Below, piece after piece: positions 54,918 through 63,717 of a DNA stretch of 64,000 bases (position 1 is its first letter; every line of letters begins with the position of its first letter). Position numbers and translations under genes: made by a program. Under the pieces are notes generated by a model. The model did not search any database, had not been told where the DNA came from, and saw only the letters and a program-made list of their open reading frames with translations. The stretch is from positions 17,925-81,924 of the forward strand of contig JAIPJM010000011.1 of NCBI GenBank assembly GCA_021734255.1. The letters run 5' to 3'. Origin of the DNA: Fidelibacterota bacterium. Its GTDB lineage: Bacteria > Fidelibacterota > UBA8477 > JABMPR01.

Positions 54918-55361
54918 TCAGTTAACGATCTTCTTCAATTTGTCCCAGAGCTTATTGCCAAGCATCTCTGCTGCGACATCCACGATCTGCTGGACCAGAT
55001 CTAATACATCCTGTTCACCAGCCCAATGTTTGGTCACTACGGCAGGATCACAGGTCTTCATCGTGGAGTTAATTACATAGGCAGCCAGAGCTACATCGTC
55101 CAGATATCCCATGGGACCGAACAAGGCTTCAGGGACCAGATCGATGGGAGAGACAAAATAGGCCAGGGCGCCAGCTATCTTGGCTTTCTCAGACGAAGGT
55201 ACGTCTTTATCGATTGCCAGTTTTACCAGGAGATGAAAAAGGTCTGGCGCCAGGAGCAGGTATTCAGACCATTTATAGCCCTTTCCCGTCTTCGATAGAA
55301 GCCATTCCCGAATTTCACTTCTCATCCTCTGATAGAAATCACCCTTCATTGCTTCGGACAT
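54918..55361 (-). CDS. YkvA/DUF1232-family protein
   Basis: A 147-residue protein with the DUF1232 core: AGALAYFVSPIDLVPEALFG followed by GYLDDVALAAYVI. The family is small, membrane-associated and of unknown function. It precedes the GH97 gene by 43 bases on the same strand, though a functional link is not obvious. Confidence 0.87.
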   Translation of the reverse strand: MSEAMKGDFYQRMRSEIREWLLSKTGKGYKWSEYLLLAPDLFHLLVKLAIDKDVPSSEKAKIAGALAYFVSPIDLVPEALFGPMGYLDDVALAAYVINSTMKTCDPAVVTKHWAGEQDVLDLVQQIVDVAAEMLGNKLWDKLKKIVN

Positions 55362-55441
55362 GCTGGTCTCCTGTTTGTTTCCAAGAATTAGATTGGTAAC
55401 TTAATGTACAGGAAATCTCAGGGAAATACTTTTTCAGGAGC

Positions 55442-55474
55442 AAAGAAAAAGCCCGCATTCAAAATACGGGCTTT
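55442..55474 (-). terminator. Intrinsic terminator after greA
   Basis: On the minus strand arms 55474-55467 and 55455-55448 (AAAGCCCG and its complement) form an 8-bp stem with an 11-base loop followed by TTTTTCTTTG. It lies about 30 bases after the greA stop. Confidence 0.85.
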
Positions 55475-55505
55475 GAAGTTCGGTACTCATTTGTTCATTA
55501 TCGGG

Positions 55506-55973
55506 TCAACTGCTCTCTCCCAACAATTGAATATCGGTTATCTCAAAGGTTTTTACACCTCCGGGTAGATCCATTGTGATCTTTTCACCTACCTGCTTAC
55601 CGATGATCTTCTGAGCAAACGGTGATGTTGTTGTCACAATATTCTCATACAGTTCCAACTCGTATTCAGCAGATCCGGCAATGGCCACGGTCACTGGATT
55701 TTCACCATCTGTGTAGGTCACCTGCGTACCAAAGGAAACTACTTTGGTATCGATATTTGATGGTTCGGCTATCTCGTTACCTAAATGTTGTTCGAAACGA
55801 TGAAGTTGATTGTGGAGAAGCGCCTGGTTGTCCTTGGCTGCATGGTATTCAGCATTTTCCTTCAGATCACCAAAATCTGCTGCCCGCTTAATGTCTTTAC
55901 TGTTCTGCTTTATTTCTGCCTGGATCTCTTTAATTCTCTCTTTCACCAGGTTATATGTCTTACGATATATCAT
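55506..55973 (-). CDS. greA: Transcription elongation factor GreA
   Basis: A 155-residue factor that rescues backtracked RNA polymerase. The coiled-coil tip carries the catalytic acidic residues in GDLKENAEYHAAKD, and the C-terminal FKBP-like domain has SPFAQKIIGKQVGE. It is slightly shorter at the N-terminus than E. coli GreA. It is divergently transcribed from the pilin cluster and followed by its own terminator. Confidence 0.95.
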   Translation of the reverse strand: MIYRKTYNLVKERIKEIQAEIKQNSKDIKRAADFGDLKENAEYHAAKDNQALLHNQLHRFEQHLGNEIAEPSNIDTKVVSFGTQVTYTDGENPVTVAIAGSAEYELELYENIVTTTSPFAQKIIGKQVGEKITMDLPGGVKTFEITDIQLLGESS

Positions 55974-56103
55974 TGTAATACCTTTATCTTAAAGCGATTC
56001 TGTCACACCCAGCAGAATAATAAATTTTGCCATGTTCACATACATTTATTTGGCTAACCCGGTCATTCCGATTGTTGCAACGAATCATTATCCGCCATTT
56101 TGA

Positions 56104-56121
56104 GATCTAATCAATTAGATC
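56104..56121. promoter_or_regulatory. Palindrome in greA-pilin intergenic region
   Basis: GATCTAAT-CA-ATTAGATC has perfect 8-base arms. It sits in the roughly 300-base divergent region between greA and the pilin gene, which otherwise holds only the control element described at 56200-56255. It may be an operator for either gene. Confidence 0.35.
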
Positions 56122-56199
56122 AATCAGCCCCTTATTCCCATACACGTTTTACTTTTTTTGGATCAGATACTAAATCTTCAGGGTGGCTCCTATGAAAGG

Positions 56200-56255
56200 T
56201 TAGGGGTTCCCCCTATATGGGTAACCATCTGGTTATGTACTTTAGCTGCGTAACA
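56200..56255 (+). promoter_or_regulatory. Upstream control element of the pilin gene (copy 1)
   Basis: TTAGGGGTTCCCCCTATAT (56200-56218, containing the palindrome TAGGGG-TTC-CCCCTA) is followed by GTACTTTAGCTGCGTAACA (56237-56255). Both blocks recur, in the same order and at nearly the same distance from the start codon, upstream of the gene at 57274. The first block ends 60 bases before the ATG at 56279. Confidence 0.5.
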
Positions 56256-56278
56256 ATTGCCAAGAAATGGAGTACGTC

Positions 56279-56668
56279 ATGAGAAAAAATAGTGGTTTTT
56301 CAGTGGTCGAACTGGTTGTGGTCATCGTGATCAGCGGCGTTCTTGCTGCTGTGGCTGTACCCCTAAATAGCAATACGACAACGAACGCTATCATGAGTGA
56401 AGCGGATGCTGGTTTGAAAGTAATAGAGACTCAACTTCGGATCTATAAAGCTATGGCGGGTGAATATCCTACCATGTCCAAAGGGAGTTATGTGATCAGT
56501 GGTGATTGGCATGGAATTAAAGCCGGTGAATTGACCGGTAAATATTTCTCTGATTATGCCTATACCATCGAGAGTACGCCAGAATCATATACGGTTACCT
56601 GCGTAACGGGGAAACTGTTATCATCTGATCTTGTCATGAAAAGTGTTGGTATCGCAGCTGGTGGTTGA
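56279..56668 (+). CDS. Type IV pilin-like protein (major-pilin or pseudopilin type)
   Basis: About 129 residues. The class III signal is short and basic: MRKNSG then FSVVELVVVIVISG, with cleavage after Gly and Glu at +5, followed by the hydrophobic N-terminal helix. The globular part is about 100 residues with no disulfide pair. The ATG at 56279 with the GGAG site is preferred over a start four codons upstream. It could be a pilin or a type II secretion pseudopilin. No assembly ATPase or peptidase gene is nearby. Confidence 0.87.
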   Translation: MRKNSGFSVVELVVVIVISGVLAAVAVPLNSNTTTNAIMSEADAGLKVIETQLRIYKAMAGEYPTMSKGSYVISGDWHGIKAGELTGKYFSDYAYTIESTPESYTVTCVTGKLLSSDLVMKSVGIAAGG

Positions 56669-56742
56669 ACCATCTTTGCTTATCTGGATGTCCGGGGAAG
56701 GGCATCCAAATTAATCAGACAAAAATCCTCAAGAGAGAAATT

Positions 56743-56940
56743 ATGAAAACTTTTAACCCAAATTTACAATTTAACAGTTTAAACATCTGCAGTTCCTCCC
56801 AATCGTTAGCAGAGGTGCTTGCTCTACGCGAGACAACTCTGTGTGAGAGTAAAACCTGGAAAGATCCGATCACCTTTCTACCTGATGTGATCAGTTTGAT
56901 CAACCTATTTGACGATAGCCGCAGCAACGATAATAAATGA
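56743..56940 (+). CDS. Small protein of unknown function in pilin cluster
   Basis: A 65-residue frame starting at ATG 56743 behind AGAGAGAAA. No signal peptide, membrane segment or known family is seen; two cysteines are present. Its stop overlaps the start of a small prepilin-like ORF by ATGA, which supports it being translated. Coding status is moderately supported by position only. Confidence 0.45.
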   Translation: MKTFNPNLQFNSLNICSSSQSLAEVLALRETTLCESKTWKDPITFLPDVISLINLFDDSRSNDNK

Positions 56941-57044
56941 TCACTCGGTTTGCCGAGCAAACAGGATTCACTCTGGTCAAGTTGACCACTCCTTTTCCCC
57001 GTCGTGGAGTTCTGATCCTTAGCTTCACTGCCGTTTTCATCTAA
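56937..57044 (+). CDS. Truncated prepilin-like mini-ORF
   Basis: A 35-codon frame that overlaps the preceding ORF by ATGA. It reads MITRFAEQTG then FTLVKLTTPF, a class III prepilin signal with Lys in place of the usual Glu at +5, then a short hydrophobic stretch VLILSFTAVFI and a stop. There is no globular domain. It may be the remnant of a minor pilin gene or a genuine tiny membrane peptide. It is too short for a normal pilin. Confidence 0.4.
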   Translation: MITRFAEQTGFTLVKLTTPFPRRGVLILSFTAVFI

Positions 57045-57176
57045 TTTTATATGAAAAAAGCTCCAATGCTGCCACACACACTTGGTTCAGCGACGATCAA
57101 GATCTCCTCAATTAAGACATCCAGATCAAACTCATTTCCACGATCAGTGATTCCCCTACCATCCTCAGGCCCAATC

Positions 57177-57255
57177 TAGGTATTCCCTATCCCTCATTAG
57201 GGTCTCCCCCGATATAATAAAATATCCCTATTGGTACTTTTTGACTGCCTAAACA
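57177..57255 (+). promoter_or_regulatory. Upstream control element of the PilX-like gene (copy 2)
   Basis: TTAGGGTCTCCCCCGATAT (57197-57215, 15-16 of 19 positions as in copy 1) is followed by GTACTTTTTGACTGCCTAAACA (57234-57255). The first block ends 58 bases before the ATG at 57274. An additional inverted repeat TAGG-TATTC-CCTA lies at 57177-57189. The rest of the 57045-57273 gap holds no convincing gene. Confidence 0.5.
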
Positions 57256-57273
57256 CTACACAAGGGGGTCACA

Positions 57274-58203
57274 ATGTTAGTCGCGGTCATCATGTCTTTT
57301 CTCGTTCTATCCTTCACTGGTGTTGCTGTTCTGGAAGTGGCTAATACCAGTCGAACCGTATCAAATCAAACGATTCAAAATATCAAACTTCAATTTGCCC
57401 TGGAAACTGCAGTCAATGAGGCACTCTGGCGTATAAACTGCGGTGTTGATTCACTGGTCAATCTTGACGAGAATGGTGTCCTGTGTGTTTGGGACTCTAC
57501 CGATCTGGTACTCACCGTAAGTGTCAACGATGGTAAATATGAATCTGAGGTAGAACTCGATCTCTCTGATGACACTCATTTTGACCACAGCCTGGCTTCC
57601 AGCAATTTTATCGAATTTAATGGCTATGACGCAGGGCTGACAAAGCAGAAACAATCCCGAGTGTTTACTTTCCTTCCTCAAGCAGATTACGAATATTTCG
57701 AAACGCATTCAGTAGAGACACATAATGGAAATTATAACTCCTGGAAAGAGGATTTTCTGGCTCAGGAAGGGATACATATATTTACTGGTAATAACCTCTT
57801 GCTGACAGATATCAATATTACAAACAGTACCCTTGTGTTCACAGGCAAGAACATCTTCTTTTCTGGTTCCAATACCCTTACCGCACCTGCACCCTTAGAC
57901 TCTGCCAGTGCTCTACCAGCGCTCGTATTTACCAATCCTGATGCCAATCTCCACCTGGCGTCTGGTGATCATATTGAGGGGGCCATCTTTTGTGCCGGTG
58001 AAATTTCAATCGAGGGTTCCACATTGACCGGACCTATTGTTGGGAAGACCATATCGCTTCATGCTGATCTTAACTTGTTAGAGACCGAATATTCTCAATT
58101 TTATGGCTGGGCACTTGGCTTTGGAGCTGTTGATGAGTACGACTGGCCAAAGCAGATCGGTCGCTGGACCTCTACGACATGGGGTACTGTAGAGAACAGT
58201 TAA
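57274..58203 (+). CDS. PilX-like pilus-associated protein
   Basis: A 309-residue protein with a single N-terminal hydrophobic helix (residues 1-22, MLVAVIMSFLVLSFTGVAVL) and then NTSRTVSNQ, as in PilX-type minor pilins, but without a preceding basic leader and cleavage Gly. The remaining 280 residues include a repetitive beta-rich stretch (about 165-260, with LLLTDINITNSTLVFTGKNI), suggesting a solenoid. A GGGGGT ribosome site precedes the ATG. A bidirectional terminator follows. The PilX relation is by architecture only. Confidence 0.72.
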   Translation: MLVAVIMSFLVLSFTGVAVLEVANTSRTVSNQTIQNIKLQFALETAVNEALWRINCGVDSLVNLDENGVLCVWDSTDLVLTVSVNDGKYESEVELDLSDDTHFDHSLASSNFIEFNGYDAGLTKQKQSRVFTFLPQADYEYFETHSVETHNGNYNSWKEDFLAQEGIHIFTGNNLLLTDINITNSTLVFTGKNIFFSGSNTLTAPAPLDSASALPALVFTNPDANLHLASGDHIEGAIFCAGEISIEGSTLTGPIVGKTISLHADLNLLETEYSQFYGWALGFGAVDEYDWPKQIGRWTSTTWGTVENS

Positions 58204-58226
58204 AGACGTTCATTCATCCAGAAGTG

Positions 58227-58255
58227 AAAAACCCCGCAACTAAGCGGGGTTTTTT
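58227..58255. terminator. Bidirectional intrinsic terminator
   Basis: Arms AAAAACCCCGC (58227-58237) and GCGGGGTTTTT (58244-58254) give an 11-bp stem with a six-base loop, and the A and T runs serve both strands. It separates the convergent PilX-like and DUF4382 genes. Confidence 0.92.
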
Positions 58256-58280
58256 GTTCATTCAGCTTACAAGTAATTGC

Positions 58281-59090
58281 TTAGTTCAAGACGAAATCGT
58301 ATCCGGTAAGATCGGACCCTGCAGTCAGGGAAACAGCTGAATAACTGGTATCAGCTGCCAGGGCGAAGGCTTCCGAACTAAGTGTGTATGTACCTTCCAG
58401 CAAAACAAACTTATATTCACCACTTACACTGGATAGTGTTGCTGTCGTATCACCATTTTGAACCGCCATCACAACTGCTTCTTCGATCGCAGTCCCTGCA
58501 GTGTCTGTAACTGTCCCAGAAATGGTTCCAGAAAGTTCACTTTTAAAGACCTTGAAGGTTGGCCGCATGGAATAGCGATCCTGCTTGGGGTGCTTATGGA
58601 TAGACCGGGAAGCGTCAAAGTCCATATATATCTCAGCGATCTCATCTTCCTCAATTGAGAATCCAAGATTCAGCTTCACACCAGATTGACTGCCACTTGG
58701 AACTTTCAATTCATGTGAGACACCATCTACCACTATGGATGAGCTGTCCCCCAGTAAAAGGCGAAGCTGAGAATACTGTCCTGTCGCCAGACTTTCCTCT
58801 AAAAGTACAGCCATTTGCCCATTGACCAGTTCGAGGAAGTCAATGGTCGTATCTGATTCACTGATTGTGATCCAGGTCCCCGTTGTATCTGAAGAGCTAT
58901 CTGCAACAGCTCTGTGCACACTTACACCAACAATATTCAGGTAAATATGTTCAACGTCCCCCTGAAAGGGCGCGTCGAAGGTCTGGATCATAATCGTACC
59001 AGCACCTGAATCCTCATCTGTTGATTCACAGGTTGAGATAAACAATGCTGTCACCACACCCAAGATTATATACCATATTCCCTTTTTCAT
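58281..59090 (-). CDS. DUF4382 lipoprotein with carboxypeptidase-regulatory-like domain
   Basis: About 269 residues starting at ATG 59090 behind GGAGGT. The lipobox is FISTC. Residues about 30-185 match DUF4382 (VEHIYLNIVGVSVHRA, QYSQLRLLLGDSS, LNLGFSIEEDEIAEIYMDFD), and about 195-269 form a regulatory-like beta domain (GTVTDTAGTAIEEAVV). DUF4382 is a surface lipoprotein family of unknown function common in the FCB group. It is monocistronic. Confidence 0.85.
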   Translation of the reverse strand: MKKGIWYIILGVVTALFISTCESTDEDSGAGTIMIQTFDAPFQGDVEHIYLNIVGVSVHRAVADSSSDTTGTWITISESDTTIDFLELVNGQMAVLLEESLATGQYSQLRLLLGDSSSIVVDGVSHELKVPSGSQSGVKLNLGFSIEEDEIAEIYMDFDASRSIHKHPKQDRYSMRPTFKVFKSELSGTISGTVTDTAGTAIEEAVVMAVQNGDTTATLSSVSGEYKFVLLEGTYTLSSEAFALAADTSYSAVSLTAGSDLTGYDFVLN

Positions 59091-59352
59091 AAGTACCTCC
59101 TTGTTATTTTTCAAGTAGAAGATACATCCATATCACTCATCTTTTGTGATGCAGTGCACAGATATGCAGAGCGATGCCCGGGAAGCGTGATAATAAGGGA
59201 TTCGCTACTCCAAAAGGATGGGTTACCTGACCTTTCAAAGACTGCTTCCCACCCAGTTTGAGCTATAATTAGCCTTATCTTTCATTGGAAGTGCGTGAAT
59301 CAGGGCTATTTTTTGGTCGAGCAAGAACTATTAACTGCCAAGGACGGACTAC

Positions 59353-59916
59353 ATGACGAAAGAAGAAACGGCCGTAGAAACCGGGACTTTTCCTACGCCC
59401 CCCCGCCAAGACATCATCCATACCCTACGTACGGCGCAACAGCACCAGGTGACCTTAAGTATGATCGCCGACCAAAAGGCAAATATCATCATCGGTTTTG
59501 CCCTGATCTTCTTTTCCGTGATTCAGTCCCAGATGTTCTCTGAAGAATTCTCTGATAAGATCTATTTTATTCCACTCAGCGCCCTGTCACTGACCGTCTT
59601 TTTCTCATTCTTTCTTGCCATTCTTGTGGTTTTGCCACGCATTCAGCGAAAAGCCACCTTTTCTAAACCAGAAGAGATGCCAAATCCGCTCTTCTTTGGC
59701 TTCTTCTCATCCTTCTCTGAGAAAGAATATACCGATTATATGGTCGAGACTCTGGACAGCAATGCTGCAGCTCGAGAGATGATGATCAAGGATATGTATC
59801 AAATCGGTGCCGTTCTGAAAAAGAAGTATCAGCTACTGAGCATAAGTTATATGGCTCTTGCAGTAGGGGCGCTACTCTCCGTTCTTGTACTGATCTTGAA
59901 GTTACTCTTCGTCTGA
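59353..59916 (+). CDS. Pycsar-effector-like (DUF5706) membrane protein
   Basis: A 187-residue protein with two N-terminal membrane helices (about residues 45-62 and 72-95) and one C-terminal helix (about 165-187). LRTAQQHQVTLSMIADQKANIIIGFA matches the start of the PycTM/DUF5706 family, whose members can disrupt the membrane when triggered by cCMP or cUMP. No nucleotidyl cyclase is adjacent, so immune function cannot be claimed. The 3' end overlaps the convergent M61 gene by 15 bases. Confidence 0.72.
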   Translation: MTKEETAVETGTFPTPPRQDIIHTLRTAQQHQVTLSMIADQKANIIIGFALIFFSVIQSQMFSEEFSDKIYFIPLSALSLTVFFSFFLAILVVLPRIQRKATFSKPEEMPNPLFFGFFSSFSEKEYTDYMVETLDSNAAAREMMIKDMYQIGAVLKKKYQLLSISYMALAVGALLSVLVLILKLLFV

Positions 59917-61839
59917 TCCTGATCCCGGATCTTCAAACCCTAACCAAATATTGAAAAATCGTTCCTGGCTGGGAGAAGCGTCTCTCATGATCGTCATATA
60001 ATGTTCTCTCGATTTTTCTATATATCTTATCGAATCCTGGAGAAAAATATCTTGACCATCTCGTTCGACTGGAAGTGTTACGACCATACCTTCCGGTAGG
60101 GGATCACCAAAATCATCAAAGTACACATCGGAATAGACGCGATGCTTGAGTCTATCTCCAGCTTTAAACCCGATCGGTTCATCTTTGCCCACCTTCTTGA
60201 TCACATAGAAATCACCTACAGCCATCAGGGCCGTTTTCAGATCATTGTCCTTGGTGGGATGTCTGGGAAGGAGCAGGGTTGTGTCAGCTACGTAGGAGAC
60301 ACCCACATGCTTTAAAATGTCTGCATAGGGTATCGCCTCATGCCCTTCAACATAGTTCTGAAAAAAGCTTTTCAGGTCTGGATGGACTTTTTCAACAAAA
60401 GCATCAACAAGGGTGACTTCATCCATGGCGCGCTTCTGTCCATACTCATCGATCAATTCCAGCATGACATCGATAAGACGTTTCTCACCATTTGTCAAGC
60501 GAATGATCTCAATATCCAGCAGCATACCGAGAACCGCACCGCGCTCATAGACCTGCACATAGATTTTTTGATTCTGTTTGTCCAGGACATTGGCGGACAT
60601 CTCTGTAAAACTCACCTCGCTGAATGGGTAATTTTTTTCGCCTGACCGAAGCTTCTTATACATGGTGCTCAGGATGAATTCCTTGGGAGATTCGATGCCA
60701 CCATTTGCCTGAATGATCTTAGACATATATTCGGTCACACCCTCATATAGCCAGAGATGTTTGGAGAGTTGTGGCTCATTGTAATCCCAATGATCCACAT
60801 ATTGGCTTCTCAGGTTGAGCGGGGTGAGGATATGCATGAATTCGTGAATAGCGATATCTTCTACAGTTTTATGGATCATCTCAGTGTATCCAGAACCAGG
60901 ATCAGGAAGGTAATAAAAGGACGACTTGTTATGTTCCAGGGCTCCTCCCATTGGCATCCCATTTCTCAAAAGGTACCAGGCGAATTTCAGACCAATGAAA
61001 CGGGGATTATCCAGGATCCTCCCCAGTTCGTATTCATTCGCATAATAAATAAGATAGGCATACTTCTCTGCTGGGAGAGAGTCCAAATATGAGCCAATAG
61101 CCTCCATTGATGGTTCAAGCGCTTCCAGAAGCTCACCTGCTCTTTCAGTCTCATCTGATTCATGAGCGAAACCGATGAGAACCTCAGTATCCTGGATCCT
61201 AAAGCTGGCAGTGTCAGGAGGGGCAAACATGATGGGGCTATCAATGAGTTCATGATAGTCCTTTGTGTGAATGGTCACGCGCCCCGGGGATGATGGCTGC
61301 TGATCCAGTACTGTCATGGCGTAAAGATGTTTTGGATAATCATAGGTCATTTTTACGGGATTCAGTTCTTCACCTTCAAAATACCCAAAAACACCCCCGG
61401 CATTGATAATGAAAAGATGATCTTCAATTATTCCCGTACCAGCCATTGGCCAGATCGTTTTTCTCCTTTTACCATCCCAGGTTGCAGCAACCCAGTAGGT
61501 GATTCGCTTAATGTCCTTTGCACCGGGGATCAGATAGCTGTTCTTCCCTTGTTTTTGAGTCGCTATCGGCTCACCACCCTTGCCATAAACCTCCAGATCA
61601 TGAATAAATTTTCCGTAGTTAGCTTCACTGTAAGTTCCAGGAATGATCCATGGGAAATGGAACATAAGCGTATCTGAAGCAAAGTCCTCACAGGACAGCA
61701 CCACCTGATACCTATTATCCTGGATATCATTTAGATCAATATGGTAGTCGTAGGCGTTGGATCCTTTTGCGAGGAGAACAGTACTGGTAAAAAGTAGTAG
61801 CAGGGTCAAGGATTGGAGACGCTTATACAAAGGACACAT
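59902..61839 (-). CDS. M61-family glycyl aminopeptidase with PDZ domain
   Basis: About 645 residues with a signal peptide (LLLLFTSTVLLAKG). The N-terminal beta domain (about 30-190) is followed by a thermolysin-like catalytic domain with HEFMH (zinc ligands) and LYEGVTEY (third ligand), then a C-terminal PDZ-like region (about 540-620). The ATG at 61839 has an AAGGA site, better than a GTG six codons upstream. Members release N-terminal Gly or Ala from peptides in the periplasm. Confidence 0.92.
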   Translation of the reverse strand: MCPLYKRLQSLTLLLLFTSTVLLAKGSNAYDYHIDLNDIQDNRYQVVLSCEDFASDTLMFHFPWIIPGTYSEANYGKFIHDLEVYGKGGEPIATQKQGKNSYLIPGAKDIKRITYWVAATWDGKRRKTIWPMAGTGIIEDHLFIINAGGVFGYFEGEELNPVKMTYDYPKHLYAMTVLDQQPSSPGRVTIHTKDYHELIDSPIMFAPPDTASFRIQDTEVLIGFAHESDETERAGELLEALEPSMEAIGSYLDSLPAEKYAYLIYYANEYELGRILDNPRFIGLKFAWYLLRNGMPMGGALEHNKSSFYYLPDPGSGYTEMIHKTVEDIAIHEFMHILTPLNLRSQYVDHWDYNEPQLSKHLWLYEGVTEYMSKIIQANGGIESPKEFILSTMYKKLRSGEKNYPFSEVSFTEMSANVLDKQNQKIYVQVYERGAVLGMLLDIEIIRLTNGEKRLIDVMLELIDEYGQKRAMDEVTLVDAFVEKVHPDLKSFFQNYVEGHEAIPYADILKHVGVSYVADTTLLLPRHPTKDNDLKTALMAVGDFYVIKKVGKDEPIGFKAGDRLKHRVYSDVYFDDFGDPLPEGMVVTLPVERDGQDIFLQDSIRYIEKSREHYMTIMRDASPSQERFFNIWLGFEDPGSGSDEE

Positions 61840-61957
61840 ATGTAATTCCTTTTTCACTAAATAGTGGACTCATTCATGCCAAAATAATAGCCTTGATCCA
61901 GCTTGAAACCAGCTCGTATTAGATAACTACCAGGAAGAGGAGCTTAGTAGGTCCTGG

Positions 61958-63646
61958 TTAAATGTAACCCATTTCCTGAATCTTCTTATACAAGGTATCG
62001 ACCAGTATCTCAGGTGCAGTCTCACTGGAATCGATAATGATATCAGGGTTCTTTGGTGCCTGGTAAGGATCTGAGATTCCCGTAAATTCCTTGAGAATAC
62101 CTTCTCGGGCCATTTTATAAAGACCCTTGGAATCTCGTTGTTCACATTTCGCCAGCGGTGTACTGACGTAGATCTCAATGTAACCACCAACTTTTGAGAT
62201 GAGCTCTCGATTGATCTTCCGATCCTTTTTGTAGGGAGCAATGGGTGCACAAATGGCAATCCCGCCATTTTTGGTGATCTCACTGGCCACATAGCCGATC
62301 CTCTGAACATTCAAGGAGCGATGATTCTTGGAGAAGCCCAACTCACGGGACAGGTGACTGCGTACCACATCACCATCCAGCAAAGTGACTGGTCGTGATC
62401 CATTCTCCAGCAATTTGATAAGCAGACCATTTGCGATTGTAGATTTCCCTGAACCGGATAAGCCTGTAAAAAAGATGGTAAATCCTCTTTTCTGAAGCGG
62501 TGGCCGTGAAAGTTCGAGTTCATGGGCTACCTCAGGGTAGGTAAACCATTCAGGAATTCCCCTGCCGTCATCCAGCATTTCTCTGAGCTGTGTACCCGAT
62601 ATGGTCTGATATTCTTCGCCATTGGTAAGCGAATCGATGGCTTCATAGCGGTTTTCTTTCGGTAAATAGACCATAAATTTGAAAGGTACCATCTTTATAC
62701 CGATCTCATCTTCATATTGGGTCAGCATTTCCTGGGCATCGTAAGGACCATAATAGGCGTTCCCGTTATAATCCGTCCCCGGGTCAGCATGATTACGACC
62801 AACAATAAGATGGGTGCAACCGTAATTCTTGCGGATAAGTGCATGCCAGAGTGCTTCACGCGGTCCCCCCATGCGCATAGCGAGAGGAAGTAGGCTCATC
62901 ATTGCAGTATTCTCTGGATACTTATTCATTACATGACGGTAGCACCGTACTCTGGTGTAGTGGTCCACATCACCGGGTTTGGTCAATCCAACAACTGGAT
63001 GAAGCAATAATTTGGAATTCCCATTATCCAGACTTTGGAGCGTCATTTCCACATGTGCCCTGTGCAAAGGGTTCCTGGTCTGGAATGCCACGATCTTCTT
63101 CCAGCCATTCTCCTCAAAATGCGTTCTTAATTCTTCGGGGGTATGACGAAGATCCTGATAGTCATAATGATGGGGAAGTACAATTCCTTCCAGAGAACCG
63201 CCCAGGTAAACCTCATTACCGTGATTGAGAAGATAGTCTACTGCTGGATGAGAATCCGCTTTTGTCAAGTAAACCAGTTCTGCTTCTCGCTCCAGGTCGG
63301 GTTTATAGATATCACTTATGGTGAGAACGGCCAATGCGAAACCTTCATGATCACGGAGTGTGATCTTCTGTCCCAGTTGTAGACCACCTGCAAAGGCCTC
63401 GGTCACATCAAGAGTAATGGGGATAGGCCAAAGTGAACCATCTGCCAGACGCATATTTTCCAGAACGGAGGTGTAGTCCCTCTCATCCAGAAATCCATGA
63501 AGCGGTGAGAAGCCACCATTCAATAGTAATTCCAGGTCACAGATCTGCCGTTCATTCAATTGCCAGGAAGTGTAATTATAAGCCTCCTGTTTCAGTGCAA
63601 CTGGATCTTGGGCCATTAGGTTTGTTACTGGGGCAATACTTTCCAT
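61958..63646 (-). CDS. sat-cysC: Bifunctional sulfate adenylyltransferase / adenylylsulfate kinase
   Basis: A 562-residue fusion starting at ATG 63646. Residues 1 to about 380 are ATP sulfurylase with QTRNPLHRAHV, GLTKPGDVDHYTRVR and VGRNHADPG. Residues about 385-562 are APS kinase with P-loop GLSGSGKST, DGDVVRSHLS and FTGISDPYQAP. Together they convert sulfate and ATP to PAPS for sulfation or assimilation. No APS reductase or sulfite reductase lies in the window. Order Sat-CysC is the bacterial fused type. Confidence 0.96.
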   Translation of the reverse strand: MESIAPVTNLMAQDPVALKQEAYNYTSWQLNERQICDLELLLNGGFSPLHGFLDERDYTSVLENMRLADGSLWPIPITLDVTEAFAGGLQLGQKITLRDHEGFALAVLTISDIYKPDLEREAELVYLTKADSHPAVDYLLNHGNEVYLGGSLEGIVLPHHYDYQDLRHTPEELRTHFEENGWKKIVAFQTRNPLHRAHVEMTLQSLDNGNSKLLLHPVVGLTKPGDVDHYTRVRCYRHVMNKYPENTAMMSLLPLAMRMGGPREALWHALIRKNYGCTHLIVGRNHADPGTDYNGNAYYGPYDAQEMLTQYEDEIGIKMVPFKFMVYLPKENRYEAIDSLTNGEEYQTISGTQLREMLDDGRGIPEWFTYPEVAHELELSRPPLQKRGFTIFFTGLSGSGKSTIANGLLIKLLENGSRPVTLLDGDVVRSHLSRELGFSKNHRSLNVQRIGYVASEITKNGGIAICAPIAPYKKDRKINRELISKVGGYIEIYVSTPLAKCEQRDSKGLYKMAREGILKEFTGISDPYQAPKNPDIIIDSSETAPEILVDTLYKKIQEMGYI

Positions 63647-63717
63647 CAATACACCATCACTTTCATCGAAATTCGGGGAAATCTAACTCAACTAGAATGG
63701 CGATGCTGTGATATAGA

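Noticed and set aside
56941..56960. Small hairpin CTCGG-TTTG-CCGAG as terminator
   Set aside because: Only five base pairs, no T run, and it lies within the prepilin-like mini-ORF.
59295..59543. 82-codon frame overlapping the Pycsar-like gene
   Set aside because: Out of frame with a recognisable protein and without a ribosome site.
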